Shown here: positions 7,216 to 17,180 of the stretch, one piece after another | How positions within the stretch are numbered: position 1 is the stretch's first letter | How the letters are laid out: every line of letters begins with the position of its first letter | IMG/VR virus record: IMGVR_UViG_3300043539_001200 | Location: 1-44,461 of that record | Length of the DNA stretch: 44,461 nt | Direction: 5' to 3' (one strand) | From: a virus | Notes under the pieces: model-generated | What the model was told of the DNA's origin: nothing | Databases searched by the model: none | Seen by the model: only the letters and a program-made list of their open reading frames with translations | Made by a program: the position numbers and the translations under genes

Positions 7216-10200
7216 AGGGCATCCTCGTAATGGGTTCCGGCCAAATCTAGCTCGTTCAGGTTTCGTGCGCCCTTGGGGTGAGCTTCATTCTCCAGTTCGC
7301 GCTGCTCTGCTAGCGAATACATCCGGCCAGCGGTGCGGAGGAATCCCTTGGCCTGCTCAGCGATTGCTGCGTCCGAATAGCTTCCGCCGCCACCTGAATT
7401 GTTAATGGCCTCAATGCCTCCCATACGATGAAAAGCAGCCACAATGTCGGAACTGTCTTCTCCCCCTATGGCTTCCGGAACAGTAATCGCCTCAAAGCTG
7501 TCCGGCACATCGGCAGCACCAAGATCAGCCGCACCTAACTTTTCGTGCTGTTCGGCATACGAGGTGTAGTCCTGAAGATGCTGCTGGCCACCCTGCTCAA
7601 GGCCGCGACGAGGCTTGCTCAAGTATTCTTGGAGCATCTGGTGATTGATCTCGCCACCATTCTGACGCACAAATCGGCGGAAGTCCCTGACGCGGTGTCC
7701 ATCCCATGGCTTATCAGACGAACCCGCTTTGCGGACCTGATCAAAATTAATTGCCATGGTGTCATTCATGCCGGAACCCGAAGTGAGAGTTGATGTTTGG
7801 GGATTGGCATTGTCAACAGAGGCACTGTCAGCGCTATTGGCTGACCTAGCGACGAAAGGGTGGCGACTCCCAGAGGTTTTCTTTGGACCCTGCTTGGGGT
7901 TGGAGTCGGTGTACTTGATTAGGCCGTCTTCATCCTCGTCTAAATCAGTTACATCGACAAAGCGGTCGCGTTCATGGTCATCGACGTAGCACTCCGACGA
8001 ACCCATCCAGTACTTCGGATTCGGGCCAGAGCCTTGGAAGGATTCCTGATTGGTGAGTTGCACGTTGGGGAATCCGCCGACAGGAGTGGCATTGTGTTGG
8101 CTGGCCAAAATGCCACTCAGGCCGCTCGCCAAACCGCTTAAGCCAGAGCCGATTCCTGCTCCAAGCTGACCTACGCTCTGAGCCACACTGGGCAATGCAT
8201 ACATCATGCTAGGAAGAGCGCTGGCAAAACCACCGGCTGCCTGTCCAAGGGTAGACATGACTTCGCCTGCATCAATCCCTGCGCCAAGATTGGGACCGTC
8301 TCCGTATCCGGTTTCTGCTCTGCGGTTCTGCGGATTGTCCTTTTCTCCGTTAAAGCCAACGCTAGCAGGATCATTCGTCGCCCCAGCCAAATCATTCGTG
8401 GCACCAGCAGTGGGTTTCGCTGAAGAAGAGCCAGATGAGGTTGGATTGGTTGGCGCATTGGGGGTAGATGGAGTTTGACTGGAATCTGCCTTGGTGATGC
8501 TGCTAGAGCCACCAGGCTGTCCGGTTTGATTGGGCGCTCCAGACATATCCGGCTGGCCCTGCTCAGAAGCCGGGGTCTTGTCGTCATCTTCGTCACCATG
8601 ATCATGGCCGGGTCCAGCGAAACGCAGGGAGGCGACGAACTGAGAGGCATCAATGCCCCGGTCATGTAGCTCGTCAATGACGCTCCGAATTTCGTCATTC
8701 TGCTCGCGCTTGTTCTGAAGGTCAGGCTCTTCTTCGGAAAGGTTACGCAGCTTCTCCAGCTTGGAACCTGCACCGGCCCAATCTTTTACGGCATCGAAAA
8801 GCTCATCGTCGGAGGCGTAGTGAAGTTCGCGTCCGGTCAGACGGCGGCTGGCCGTGTGAGGACTAAGCAGCATGCGAAGGATGCCGCTCACTCCGGACTT
8901 TTTGTCTCCGTCAGTTTCGTCGTCATAGTATCCTTCGTCGCGCCAGTCATTGTCCTGGCCATCACCGAAATACCCTGACTCCTTGACCATGTTGTCAGGT
9001 CCGGTGGTCTTGCGCTCATCCTCAGTGACATCAGTCCAAGACTGGCCGTCAGCACCATCCTCGACAAAGTAGAAGTCCGGAGTTAACGAGTGTGGCCGCA
9101 GACCCAGAATGTCGGCCTCTTTGTCGAACGCCGCGTCCTTGTAGACATCACCGGGGCGCTCCAGGTAATCGACATCGTAGTCGCGCTCCATGCCGGTGGA
9201 CTTCATGTCATCTAGTGCGTCATAAAGCTTTTCGGCATCGTCTTCACTGACAACGGTGTGGTCACCATCATGCTGCGAATTGAGCAGGTAGATGTAGTTG
9301 TCGATAGCCTGCTGGTCGATCATGCCATCGTTCTCGTTGTCGGCCCACTGCTTGAAGTCTTCAACAATTCCGGCTGACTTCTGATATGCGTAATATGGTC
9401 CTTCACCAGCAAATTCAGCCATCTCCTGGCCCCAGACATTGGCTGAATCAGGATGTTCTGGGTTGCAATCATTTTCGCGGCACCAGTCAAGGAATTCTTT
9501 GGTGGCAACCCCGGCACTCTTGCGCCGCTTGTTGTTGGCCTTCATCTGCTGCGACTCCATCTCCAGATAGGAGGCGTAGCCGTGCGAGCAGAGCCGACCA
9601 ACGTAGCTCATCTGACGCTTGAAAGCCCAACGGCCCCAAGGGCAGGAGCAGTGCCAGTCGGAGATGGACTGACCGTTGCCGCCACCCTTGAGAATCATTG
9701 TCTCGTAGGTGTCGGAGTCGCCCTGGACGTTAGCGTAAATCCGATCCGGCGCAAGGTCTTTCACATGCACTCGACCCTCACGTCGCAGACGCAGGGCCTT
9801 GGAGCGAACGTCACGCCAGGCAGCAGTGCGAAGTTCGGAATCGTAATCGACAAGGTCGATGTACTCAGCCAGACGGATATCCACTGAGTCCGACATCATG
9901 TAGCCGCGCTTGTTGATGAAGCCGACCGGGTCGTCACGGAACTGTTGAACCGGGTCACTGTAGTGATCGACAGGAGCCGCAACCCGAATGTACTTGTCGC
10001 TCAACCCCGCTGGGCGCTCATACAGAGAAGAGGTTACCACCTGTGCATCTGGACGCCCCGGCCACCGGCCCCCTACTTCTTTTTTGTTTTGGTCGCCAGC
10101 GAAATCTTCCACAAGATTTTCGATATCTTCTTTAGGGCTGAATCCCTTTGCTCCCCTTGGTGATTCTTCTCCCCTGGAATCACCTGGCAATCCACCACCG

Positions 10201-10991
10201 CCGCGAGTAAGCGCATCAATAGCATCTTTGGTGGCATCTTCAAGACCACTTTCTGCAAATTGCTCCAGCCCTGCCGCCTGCCGGTGACTGAAGTGCTTGA
10301 TTTCGGCGTCGTCGTCTTCATCCCATTCGTCGTCGCAGCACTCTTCATCTTTGGCGGCGGTGATTCCAGGGATGGGGATAGGGCCAATATTCCCCGGCAA
10401 CCCCATGTTGTACAGGGTATCGAATAGATCGGCCATAACATTAGCCTTTTCGGGGCCAAGCAGCCCACCGTCTTCTGCCCGGTGCTTGCCCTCATATCCT
10501 CCGTTAGGATAGCTATGCTTACCGGAAGAGCGAAGGCTAGGCTCTTCCCCACGGGCGACAGGGCCGTCCGGATCGTGCCGCTGCACCCAATCGCTGATTT
10601 GATCTTCGTCCCATTCATTCTCCGGAAGGCGATCCAGAAGGTCGCCAAGGAAGCTGCCCTCTTTGGCAAAATTATCAGGGCTGGGGCCAGGGTAGGACAG
10701 GCTCTCGTCCTCAAACGTCAAAGAGTCTGAGGGAGAAAGTCTTTCGTCGGCATCAATGTCATAGTCAGGCTGCATGGTCGATTCAGAAACAAACATGTCA
10801 GCCGGATGCTGCGGGGTGGGATCATACGGCAGCGTGGTGGAGTTGTCGTGGTTGACCTCGTTGGCAACGCGGAGGTCTTTTTCGTCTACCCAAATGCTAA
10901 AGCCACTACCCTCAACCAAGAAACTCTTGCGGCCCCGCACGGACTGTTCGTTAACGATGCGTCCACGGCCATGAGCGGTATGCACAAACAC
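7212..10991 (-). CDS. large virion-associated protein with SWIM zinc finger
   Basis: A 1259-aa acidic protein. The N-terminus (residues 1-45, HGRGRIVNE...WVDEKDL) looks like a small SH3-type barrel. A SWIM-type zinc finger is visible at residues 430-475 (Cys448-x-Cys450, Cys468-x-His470). Copies of the DWC module lie at about 497-525, 541-595 (weaker) and 1098-1135 (weakest). Long Gly/Ser/Pro-rich linkers sit around residues 840-960. RTA motifs occur at about 388 and 1219. GTG at 10991 has its SD (GGAGG) only 4 bases away; the in-frame GTG at 10985, with a 10-base gap, is equally possible. It lies between portal and protease/scaffold genes, so a head or internal virion role is likely. Its exact function is unknown. 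Confidence 0.6.
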   Translation of the reverse strand: MFVHTAHGRGRIVNEQSVRGRKSFLVEGSGFSIWVDEKDLRVANEVNHDNSTTLPYDPTPQHPADMFVSESTMQPDYDIDADERLSPSDSLTFEDESLSYPGPSPDNFAKEGSFLGDLLDRLPENEWDEDQISDWVQRHDPDGPVARGEEPSLRSSGKHSYPNGGYEGKHRAEDGGLLGPEKANVMADLFDTLYNMGLPGNIGPIPIPGITAAKDEECCDDEWDEDDDAEIKHFSHRQAAGLEQFAESGLEDATKDAIDALTRGGGGLPGDSRGEESPRGAKGFSPKEDIENLVEDFAGDQNKKEVGGRWPGRPDAQVVTSSLYERPAGLSDKYIRVAAPVDHYSDPVQQFRDDPVGFINKRGYMMSDSVDIRLAEYIDLVDYDSELRTAAWRDVRSKALRLRREGRVHVKDLAPDRIYANVQGDSDTYETMILKGGGNGQSISDWHCSCPWGRWAFKRQMSYVGRLCSHGYASYLEMESQQMKANNKRRKSAGVATKEFLDWCRENDCNPEHPDSANVWGQEMAEFAGEGPYYAYQKSAGIVEDFKQWADNENDGMIDQQAIDNYIYLLNSQHDGDHTVVSEDDAEKLYDALDDMKSTGMERDYDVDYLERPGDVYKDAAFDKEADILGLRPHSLTPDFYFVEDGADGQSWTDVTEDERKTTGPDNMVKESGYFGDGQDNDWRDEGYYDDETDGDKKSGVSGILRMLLSPHTASRRLTGRELHYASDDELFDAVKDWAGAGSKLEKLRNLSEEEPDLQNKREQNDEIRSVIDELHDRGIDASQFVASLRFAGPGHDHGDEDDDKTPASEQGQPDMSGAPNQTGQPGGSSSITKADSSQTPSTPNAPTNPTSSGSSSAKPTAGATNDLAGATNDPASVGFNGEKDNPQNRRAETGYGDGPNLGAGIDAGEVMSTLGQAAGGFASALPSMMYALPSVAQSVGQLGAGIGSGLSGLASGLSGILASQHNATPVGGFPNVQLTNQESFQGSGPNPKYWMGSSECYVDDHERDRFVDVTDLDEDEDGLIKYTDSNPKQGPKKTSGSRHPFVARSANSADSASVDNANPQTSTLTSGSGMNDTMAINFDQVRKAGSSDKPWDGHRVRDFRRFVRQNGGEINHQMLQEYLSKPRRGLEQGGQQHLQDYTSYAEQHEKLGAADLGAADVPDSFEAITVPEAIGGEDSSDIVAAFHRMGGIEAINNSGGGGSYSDAAIAEQAKGFLRTAGRMYSLAEQRELENEAHPKGARNLNELDLAGTHYEDAL

Positions 10992-11063
10992 ACTGCCTCC
11001 TAAAGGGGTCTTCTTCTTTTAGGAAGTCGAGACAGTGCTACTACAGGATTAGCAAAAAAGAAA

Positions 11064-11086
11064 GCCCCGGTAATCTCAACCGGGGC
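11064..11086 (-). terminator. Rho-independent terminator inside the late block
   Basis: GCCCCGGT and ACCGGGGC form a perfect 8-bp stem with an 8-base loop. On the minus strand it is followed by TTTCTTTTTTGC. It lies just past the 29-aa gene and before the 1259-aa gene, so it may lower or reset transcription within the structural operon. Confidence 0.75.
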
Positions 11087-11107
11087 AATCGTTTTCGGCT
11101 TTTCAGC

Positions 11108-11197
11108 TTAGTCAGAGTCTTCCATCAAGTAAAGAGGCTCTTCTGAGTGCTGCCAGATGAAGTCAATATCAAAAACAACGTCGGCACCCTCACTCAT
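11108..11197 (-). CDS. small acidic hypothetical protein (29 aa)
   Basis: A 29-aa frame (MSEGADVVFDIDFIWQHSEE...) overlaps the stop of the preceding gene and ends 22 bases before a strong terminator. GAGG lies 6 bases before the chosen ATG; another in-frame ATG sits at 11200. The frame is acidic, with no recognisable domain. Tight coupling to its neighbour and the terminator directly after its stop support a real gene, but a frame this short could arise by chance. Confidence 0.45.
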   Translation of the reverse strand: MSEGADVVFDIDFIWQHSEEPLYLMEDSD

Positions 11198-11450
11198 CAT
11201 CGGCCTCGCTAGTGATGATAGAGGGGTCATCAATGCTGAATTCGCCAAGGGGCTTGCTCTCACGCTTTACCCAAATGTGTTGGCGCAGAAAGGCTCCCTG
11301 CGGCATATTCAGGTCTGCTTCGGTCTGGGCCAGGGCCTCAGCAAGCTTCAGGCGATCCTCCGGAGTTTCCAGCGTAAACCCCTTGTACTCGCCCCACACC
11401 TCTTTGCCGTTCGGCAGACGCAGGCCAATATCGACAACTGTATCACTCAT
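11190..11450 (-). CDS. hypothetical protein (86 aa)
   Basis: An 86-aa protein downstream of the portal gene. It begins MSDTVVDIGLRLPNGKEVWGEYKG, a beta-rich stretch, followed by a helical segment (EDRLKLAEALAQTEADL) and a second beta part with an acidic tail. The Shine-Dalgarno sequence is weak (GAATGGTGAATT). It has no catalytic motif or Cys cluster. Its place between the portal and the large virion proteins suggests a role in head assembly, but I do not recognise the family. Confidence 0.65.
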   Translation of the reverse strand: MSDTVVDIGLRLPNGKEVWGEYKGFTLETPEDRLKLAEALAQTEADLNMPQGAFLRQHIWVKRESKPLGEFSIDDPSIITSEADDE

Positions 11451-11482
11451 AATTCACCATTCTTTTTGTTGCGGGGGACAGG

Positions 11483-13786
11483 CTACCACTCAGGGTAATA
11501 TCCGAATGTTTCAGCATACTGCTCAAGGAGGTCTTCAAGAATCCGTTTCGATTGCGGCGCACCGCCATTCAGGATTTCCGGATAATCTGCCCTGATCTGA
11601 TCCTCATACTGCTGTGCATGCAGTGCGTCATAGAAATCAGAATCGTTGACAAGGTCTTCTACCCGCTTTCCTGCCTTGTGCTTTTGGATTGCTTCCAGCC
11701 TTCGGACTGCCTTCTTTATTCTGTCCTTATTAGCATACCGCGAACGGCCATAAGAGGAAGGGCCATCTTCAAGTCGTGACTTATTTGCTGCACGCGGCGC
11801 ACCGGCACGCATTTCATCCGATTCTTCGGGACGCTGACGATTACGAGGAATTTCGGATGGCTCCGGAATTGGCGTGCCGTTTGTGGCCGGTGCCATTAAT
11901 TCGGGGGGAGTGCCATAGGGAATACCCGGCTGACCCTCTCCCTCTGGCCCCTCTTCACCAGGACCGGGGACAACCTGCGGAGCCTGCTGATAGCCGGGAG
12001 CGCCAGGAAGAATTCCCATCTGGCCAGCAGGCATGGACTGCTTCATCTGCATTTCCATCATTTCGGTCTGGCCTTCGACCATTTCAGTCTGAGCCAGCCC
12101 CTGACGGAGGGTAAGGGTCGCGCTAAGCTGCTCTGCAAGCTCCGGAGGATAGGGCAATCCTTGTGCGTCACAAAGCTTTTGGAGCTTATCCATGGCCTGA
12201 GAGGTGGCCAGGCCTTTCTGCACCGTCTCTTCGGCACTGCGCTCAAGCTCGCGCTTAAAGTCGATGGGGAGATTAATCGCCATCATCTTGTCAGACACAG
12301 GAACACCGGCAGCCTTAAGCTGCTGAACAAAAGCACGCTCCGTAGCCTCATCCCGCAAATTCAGCGTAGCAAAATTTACGTTAGGGATGAGTAGCTTGGG
12401 AACCCGCACGATTTCTTCTTCGCCGGTTTCCTCGTTATACTGCACAATCTCCCGATACAGCGGACGGCGGTAGCCACCCTTCTGCTCGTAGTCATAGTGT
12501 TCCTGGGCTTCAGCGATCACTTCCATGCGCTTGACGATATGGCGCTTGACCTTGTTCTGGAACTGGAGCATAAGCTGCTCGCAGACCTCACGGTTAAGCG
12601 CAGAAGACGCATAGGCACCGCCAGAGCCACCGGCAATCAGAGCCTCACCAATACCCCACGCCTGCAACAGCTTTGCGGTAATGCGGTCATAGTCTTGGTC
12701 AAATCGCGGAACGGACTCCCGGCCAAAGACAGACTCAATCTTGAGGCCCATGTTGTGGACCATCAACTTGAAATCGGCAGCCAGAGCAGACTGCATGTCG
12801 TCACGCACCTGATCCAGGTCAGACTGGCTGGGAATCCATGGCTCGCCGTCACCCAGATTATCCATGCCAAGAGTCGCCAAAATCATTGGCGCATAAAGCC
12901 TGTCAGCGACAGCATCCTGGGCGGCGTTGAGGCTTTCCTCCATCATCAGTGTGCGGAAGGAACGCATCAGGTGCGGAGTGCCGCGCAAATCCCACGGGCT
13001 GGCACGGTGGACAAGGCGAGACACCAAGGCATCTGAGATATCCAGGCCGTCATCCTGGTCAGCCGCACGGACAAACTCAGGGTAATTTTTGATAAGTTGC
13101 TGGTATTGCCACACCCGCTCCATGCGCTCACTGGGAGACTCTTCGGATTCGGGCATGCCCTGCGGACCCTGGCGCAGCCGTTCGATCATGTCCTTGACGA
13201 GAAGCTGAACCCGCTCTTCATCCACAAAGATAGACTTAGATACCCGAATCATTTCGGGGTCGATGATTTCCTCAGAACTCCAAACGCCCAGAGACTCGTT
13301 AAAGTGGGCGAGAGAAGTGGCTTCGCCTACCGTAAAGTATTCTCTGCCAAGGCAGTTCGGCAAAAATTCATCGTAGTTCAGATCATTGAGAAACATCTCT
13401 GAGTAAAAATTCTCGATGAGAGAATCTTTACTCTCAAACTCCAGGCCGATAACCGGGAACTTTGCGTAGATGTCGATCAGCAGCGGAACCAAGTCATGGG
13501 TGCGATAGTAGAGACGGCACAACTTTCTGGCCTCTGCAAGCTCTTTGGGGTCTGAGGTGTCGAACGGAATCCCTTTGTCCATGAGGGAACCCATGGGCAC
13601 TCGCTGCTTGGGCAGAGCCATCTGGAGATTGGCAGCCGTGCGGCGCATGCTCGCCATATTTTCGCGATTGGAGGCAGAGGCTTTGCTGTTGTTCGATTCG
13701 CCCACTGAGGCAGTTTTGGGCACGATCAAGCCAGAGGCAGAGCGCCCCATGCGCCTATCGTTTACCGTCCAGCCTGGCTCTGCCAT
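11483..13786 (-). CDS. portal protein
   Basis: A 767-aa protein with AGGAG 8 bases before ATG at 13786. The central region (residues about 80-520) contains the features I associate with phage portals: RKLCRLYYRTHDLVPLLIDI, LMRSFRTLMMEESLNAAQDAVADRLYAP, and later a GIGEALIAG stretch followed by long helices (EVCEQLMLQFQNKVKRHIVKRMEVIAEA). The C-terminal third is Gln/Pro/Gly-rich with Met-rich segments, then basic. A basic-Thr-Ala motif occurs near the N-terminus (MRRTAAN at 48-52), possibly a processing site. It forms the dodecameric DNA gate at the head vertex. It is far from the terminase in this window (29 kb away). Confidence 0.8.
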   Translation of the reverse strand: MAEPGWTVNDRRMGRSASGLIVPKTASVGESNNSKASASNRENMASMRRTAANLQMALPKQRVPMGSLMDKGIPFDTSDPKELAEARKLCRLYYRTHDLVPLLIDIYAKFPVIGLEFESKDSLIENFYSEMFLNDLNYDEFLPNCLGREYFTVGEATSLAHFNESLGVWSSEEIIDPEMIRVSKSIFVDEERVQLLVKDMIERLRQGPQGMPESEESPSERMERVWQYQQLIKNYPEFVRAADQDDGLDISDALVSRLVHRASPWDLRGTPHLMRSFRTLMMEESLNAAQDAVADRLYAPMILATLGMDNLGDGEPWIPSQSDLDQVRDDMQSALAADFKLMVHNMGLKIESVFGRESVPRFDQDYDRITAKLLQAWGIGEALIAGGSGGAYASSALNREVCEQLMLQFQNKVKRHIVKRMEVIAEAQEHYDYEQKGGYRRPLYREIVQYNEETGEEEIVRVPKLLIPNVNFATLNLRDEATERAFVQQLKAAGVPVSDKMMAINLPIDFKRELERSAEETVQKGLATSQAMDKLQKLCDAQGLPYPPELAEQLSATLTLRQGLAQTEMVEGQTEMMEMQMKQSMPAGQMGILPGAPGYQQAPQVVPGPGEEGPEGEGQPGIPYGTPPELMAPATNGTPIPEPSEIPRNRQRPEESDEMRAGAPRAANKSRLEDGPSSYGRSRYANKDRIKKAVRRLEAIQKHKAGKRVEDLVNDSDFYDALHAQQYEDQIRADYPEILNGGAPQSKRILEDLLEQYAETFGYYPEW

Positions 13787-13822
13787 GCCTCAAGCTCCTA
13801 AATTAGTTGATACACAAAGACT

Positions 13823-14167
13823 TTAGCTAACTTTTTTCAGACCATTTTCTGTGTACCACAAGTTATCAGGAAGAAAAGGTTCTGCTTTCTCTTCTAACAA
13901 AACTCTGAATGCGGGAAAGACCGGAGTTCCGCCCATCTTGAATTCTGTATCAATCTCCTGCACAGTCCCAATGCCATCGTAAAGCTCTCCCGCAGTACGG
14001 CATTCGACCTTGTCGCCCACATGGAAAGGGATGGTAGCCAATAGGAACGCCAGCCCATAAAGTTCAGGGGCGTCTGGCACGGAACCCAAGCAGTCCTGAC
14101 AATAATGCAGTTCATCGTATGTGGCGGCGGGTTCCCGCATCTGTTTGCAGGATGCACACAGTTCCAT
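13823..14167 (-). CDS. small zinc-ribbon protein (114 aa)
   Basis: A 114-aa protein; ATG at 14167 with AGGAG 8-9 bases upstream, only 2 bases after the preceding stop. The N-terminus carries a four-Cys zinc ribbon (CASC at 4-7, CQDC about residues 23-26). Residues about 50-85 form a beta-rich segment (VGDKVECRTAGELYDGIGTVQEI) resembling an SH3-type barrel. It sits between the LysM-containing protein and the portal. Its function is unknown; a protein- or nucleic-acid-binding adaptor is a reasonable guess. Confidence 0.7.
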   Translation of the reverse strand: MELCASCKQMREPAATYDELHYCQDCLGSVPDAPELYGLAFLLATIPFHVGDKVECRTAGELYDGIGTVQEIDTEFKMGGTPVFPAFRVLLEEKAEPFLPDNLWYTENGLKKVS

Positions 14168-14169
14168 GA

Positions 14170-17118
14170 TTATCGGCTCCTACGATTTCCCTTGGCGTAT
14201 TTACCACCGGGGCCACGCTTGTACCAGTCTTCGCCCAATTCTTCGCTGATAGAAGGCATTTTATCATCTTTGCCACCACCAAGAGGGCCTGGATCAGTTA
14301 GCTTGTGCCGCTTAACTTTTTCGGCGCTTTTCTTCCGGCAGGAGCCGTCAGCGCACGGCTTGGTGCCGGGGACTCTTTCGTAGCCATCCCAGCAAGTACA
14401 GCCGCCGTCCTTGGCGGTCTTGCGATTGGCCACAATCACGTTGTCACGCACAGGAATTTCCCGGCAGATGAACTTCTCTACCGACGCCTGATGGTTGTCC
14501 CCACCTGTGCCTATAACGTAGGAGTTATAAATCTTCCCGCACTTGCAGGTCGAATAGCTGGGGACCGGATGCTTGGAGCCACACTTACAAGTGAACGGTG
14601 TGTTCTTGCTGGCGAGATAGCCATTCAGGTGGTCGTCCCACTCCCAGCCTGCTACTTTGCGCGTGAAAAAGCTTGCGTGCTTTGTGGATATTGGCTGCTT
14701 GCTTTTGGGCATGGGGTTGGCGGTAGAGGTGGGCTTGGGCTTAGTCAGCTTGTTGCGCTGCTTCGGCCCAATAGTCGTGCCAGTCTCAGATTCAAACTGA
14801 GCCAGGTCCACCTCAGGGTTGCCGGTTGTTACGCCGCGCCCTTTGCCCCACTCATCAACGTCATTGACGATTCCTGCGCGGCGACGAGGGGCGTTAGCCC
14901 CTTGTGCTTTTCCCCGGTTCACCCGCTTACGGCGTGCCTGCATCTGCATCTGACTGGGGTCCATAGGGGGAGCGCCACCCATCATGGCTGCCGGATCGCC
15001 GCCCATTCCGCCGGAAGGATCACCGCCACCCATCATGCTGGGGTCCATGCCGCCACCCATGCTGGGATCGCCACCGCCAGGAGGCATTCCGCCACCGGCT
15101 GCCGGATCACCTTGGCCAGGAAGAACATTGACCGTACCGGCAGGCGGCTGCACACCCAGTGGGTTAGCGGCTTGCTGAGCAGCCTCAGCCTGCTGAACAG
15201 TCTGAAGGGCCTGCTGAAGCGGCGCAATGGTTTCTTGGAACTCTTCGGCCTTTTGATTCAGCAGATTGGTCAGAGCCTCGTCTGCCTTCTGGAGGTAATC
15301 CGGTGCGGCAGTACGCATTCTGGCACCCGTGACGATGTTCTGGCTCTGTGCCATAAGGGCTTTCAGCATGTCAGTGTCGATGGGTGTCCCGCCCTCGTAT
15401 TCGCCCTTGCTCTTACCGGGGCCACCCATGCCGTCCATGTGGACAAAATCCCCGCCTGCATGCCGCCGCCGCCCTGCACGCCCAAATCCCGGCAAATCAA
15501 ATGCGCCAGGCCCACCTCCACCAAAGCCAGCCCCTGCACCAGCACCTAAGTCCATGGGCTGAATGGCCTGGGGAGCAATGTTTACGGGGTTGTTGACAAT
15601 CAGACCGTCTGCATCGGTTGTGGTTTGCGGAGCAGGGGTTCCCATGCCTTGGGGAGCGTCACCATTACCGCCAACGGCACCTGGAGCGGCAGTCCGGTAG
15701 ATCGGGCTGCTGGGATCGGTTAGGGCACTTGCGATTTCAAAGTAGGCCTGGTCATTCAGATTTTCTGCATACTTGTCCAGGTTCTTGACCGAAGCGCGAC
15801 GAAAGCCGAAGCTGTCACACCAGTCGATGTACTGATTGAGAGCAAGAGATGCCGTCGTAAAGGCAGGAGCGCCACCCGCCAGACCATTGCTGGTCGAAAC
15901 ACCACTGACACCAACCTCAGGAGGTGCAGCCGGTCCAGTATTTGGCGTAGACATATTACCGTCCGAACCACCGCCAGCCGGATTGGTCAGGTTTCCAGGG
16001 ATGTTGTTATTGCCACTAAAGTCAGCACCATCCAGAGCGTTGATGGTCTGCCCCGGCGTAAGCACGTCAGGGTTGGTGATGCCGTTCGCGCTAGCAAGAT
16101 CATCGTACTTATTCATGTCGCCGTAGCCACGCTGAGCAATATCGGTAAGCGTATCACCCTGCTGGACAACGTAATCCGCGCCGGTAATGCCAGCATTGTT
16201 GCCGTTTTCTGCACCGGCTCGACCGCCGTCAGCAACATCGCCACTGGTCATGGGGCTAGAGGCAGGAGCATCGCCACCACCAGTGCCACCAGTGCTGCCG
16301 TCGCCACCCACCGTTCCGCTCTGCTCAGTTGTAGCAGCGGCAGCGGCAGCAGGAGCAGCAGCGGAAGGGGCAGCAGGGGAAGGGGCAGCAGGGGCAGCAG
16401 CAGCGGGAGCAGGGGGAGCGGCAGTGCCGAAGCCCAGAGCACCGTCGCCGCCGCCGACGCTGTCAACCGTCTGCTGGGTTACCGGATATCCATCGGGATC
16501 AAACCCTGATGCAGAGTCAGGAATGACATTTCCGTCGCCATCACGACGAGAGCCAAGTGTGGGATTTTCGCTGTCTTCTGTCGTGAATAGGCCAGGAGGA
16601 CTAAAAGAAGGGGCGGCATCCCCTGTCTGCCTACGAATTTCTTCGTCAATATCCCCATAGCTAGTGGCATCAGCGTAGAAATAGCGCGACTCCTTGAAGC
16701 AGTTTTCCTCCACTGCGTCGGAGTTCTGATCGACCTTATTCAGGTAGGCGTCGAAGCCGGGTTCATACTTGAGTTCTTTATCCTTCTTCTTGGGCGCGAA
16801 GGTGACATCGTTGTCCATGGCGGGGCCGGTCTTGTCGGCAGCCCTGAAGCGCCATTCATCCTTGCAGGCCTTGACAATTCGCCGGACAACACCAGTGACC
16901 GGAACAATATGGGCGTCAATGGTTTTGAGCATGTCATTCTTGCAGAGCGCAACCCGGTCATTCCACTCTTCGCCGTCGCGAGAAGCAAAGAGGAACGCAC
17001 CATACTGGCGCTTAACATCATCAATGGCCGCGTCCAGCTTCCGCTGAGTGTCGCGGCTAGCGATCTTGCGCTCGCCCTCAGAGCCGTTGATGCTTTCAAA
17101 TACGCCGTAGTCCGACAT
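14170..17118 (-). CDS. large virion-associated protein with LysM domain and zinc clusters
   Basis: A 982-aa protein. The start is set at ATG 17118, with AGGGAG 6 bases upstream, rather than at an earlier in-frame ATG at 17142. The N-terminal 170 residues are globular. A Pro/Ala low-complexity stretch leads to a LysM domain at about 316-362 (YVVQQGDTLTDIA...NPDVLTPGQTINAL). The DWC module lies at about 425-462 (QYIDWCDSFGF). Gly/Met/Pro-rich repeats and a coiled segment follow, then Cys-rich clusters near 830-860 (CKCGSKH, CKCGKIY) and 905-930. RTA motifs occur at YRTAAPG and MRTAAPD. LysM suggests peptidoglycan binding, so it may be an injected or wall-contacting virion protein. The exact role is unknown. 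Confidence 0.6.
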   Translation of the reverse strand: MSDYGVFESINGSEGERKIASRDTQRKLDAAIDDVKRQYGAFLFASRDGEEWNDRVALCKNDMLKTIDAHIVPVTGVVRRIVKACKDEWRFRAADKTGPAMDNDVTFAPKKKDKELKYEPGFDAYLNKVDQNSDAVEENCFKESRYFYADATSYGDIDEEIRRQTGDAAPSFSPPGLFTTEDSENPTLGSRRDGDGNVIPDSASGFDPDGYPVTQQTVDSVGGGDGALGFGTAAPPAPAAAAPAAPSPAAPSAAAPAAAAAATTEQSGTVGGDGSTGGTGGGDAPASSPMTSGDVADGGRAGAENGNNAGITGADYVVQQGDTLTDIAQRGYGDMNKYDDLASANGITNPDVLTPGQTINALDGADFSGNNNIPGNLTNPAGGGSDGNMSTPNTGPAAPPEVGVSGVSTSNGLAGGAPAFTTASLALNQYIDWCDSFGFRRASVKNLDKYAENLNDQAYFEIASALTDPSSPIYRTAAPGAVGGNGDAPQGMGTPAPQTTTDADGLIVNNPVNIAPQAIQPMDLGAGAGAGFGGGGPGAFDLPGFGRAGRRRHAGGDFVHMDGMGGPGKSKGEYEGGTPIDTDMLKALMAQSQNIVTGARMRTAAPDYLQKADEALTNLLNQKAEEFQETIAPLQQALQTVQQAEAAQQAANPLGVQPPAGTVNVLPGQGDPAAGGGMPPGGGDPSMGGGMDPSMMGGGDPSGGMGGDPAAMMGGAPPMDPSQMQMQARRKRVNRGKAQGANAPRRRAGIVNDVDEWGKGRGVTTGNPEVDLAQFESETGTTIGPKQRNKLTKPKPTSTANPMPKSKQPISTKHASFFTRKVAGWEWDDHLNGYLASKNTPFTCKCGSKHPVPSYSTCKCGKIYNSYVIGTGGDNHQASVEKFICREIPVRDNVIVANRKTAKDGGCTCWDGYERVPGTKPCADGSCRKKSAEKVKRHKLTDPGPLGGGKDDKMPSISEELGEDWYKRGPGGKYAKGNRRSR

Positions 17119-17180
17119 GAATAGCTCCCTAAATCCAGCCAATAATATACTTCACTGTTTTTGGCCTGGACTGAGGAAAA

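Noticed and set aside
14305-15549. Rightward frame of 414 codons opposite the LysM protein
   Set aside because: It has no ribosome site and shadow-type composition (His, Ala, Arg, Cys), and it is antisense to a gene with clear domains.
16187-16440. Pro/Ala-rich repeat region as a DNA satellite
   Set aside because: It encodes a low-complexity linker in the LysM protein and keeps the reading frame, so protein-level repetition is sufficient explanation.
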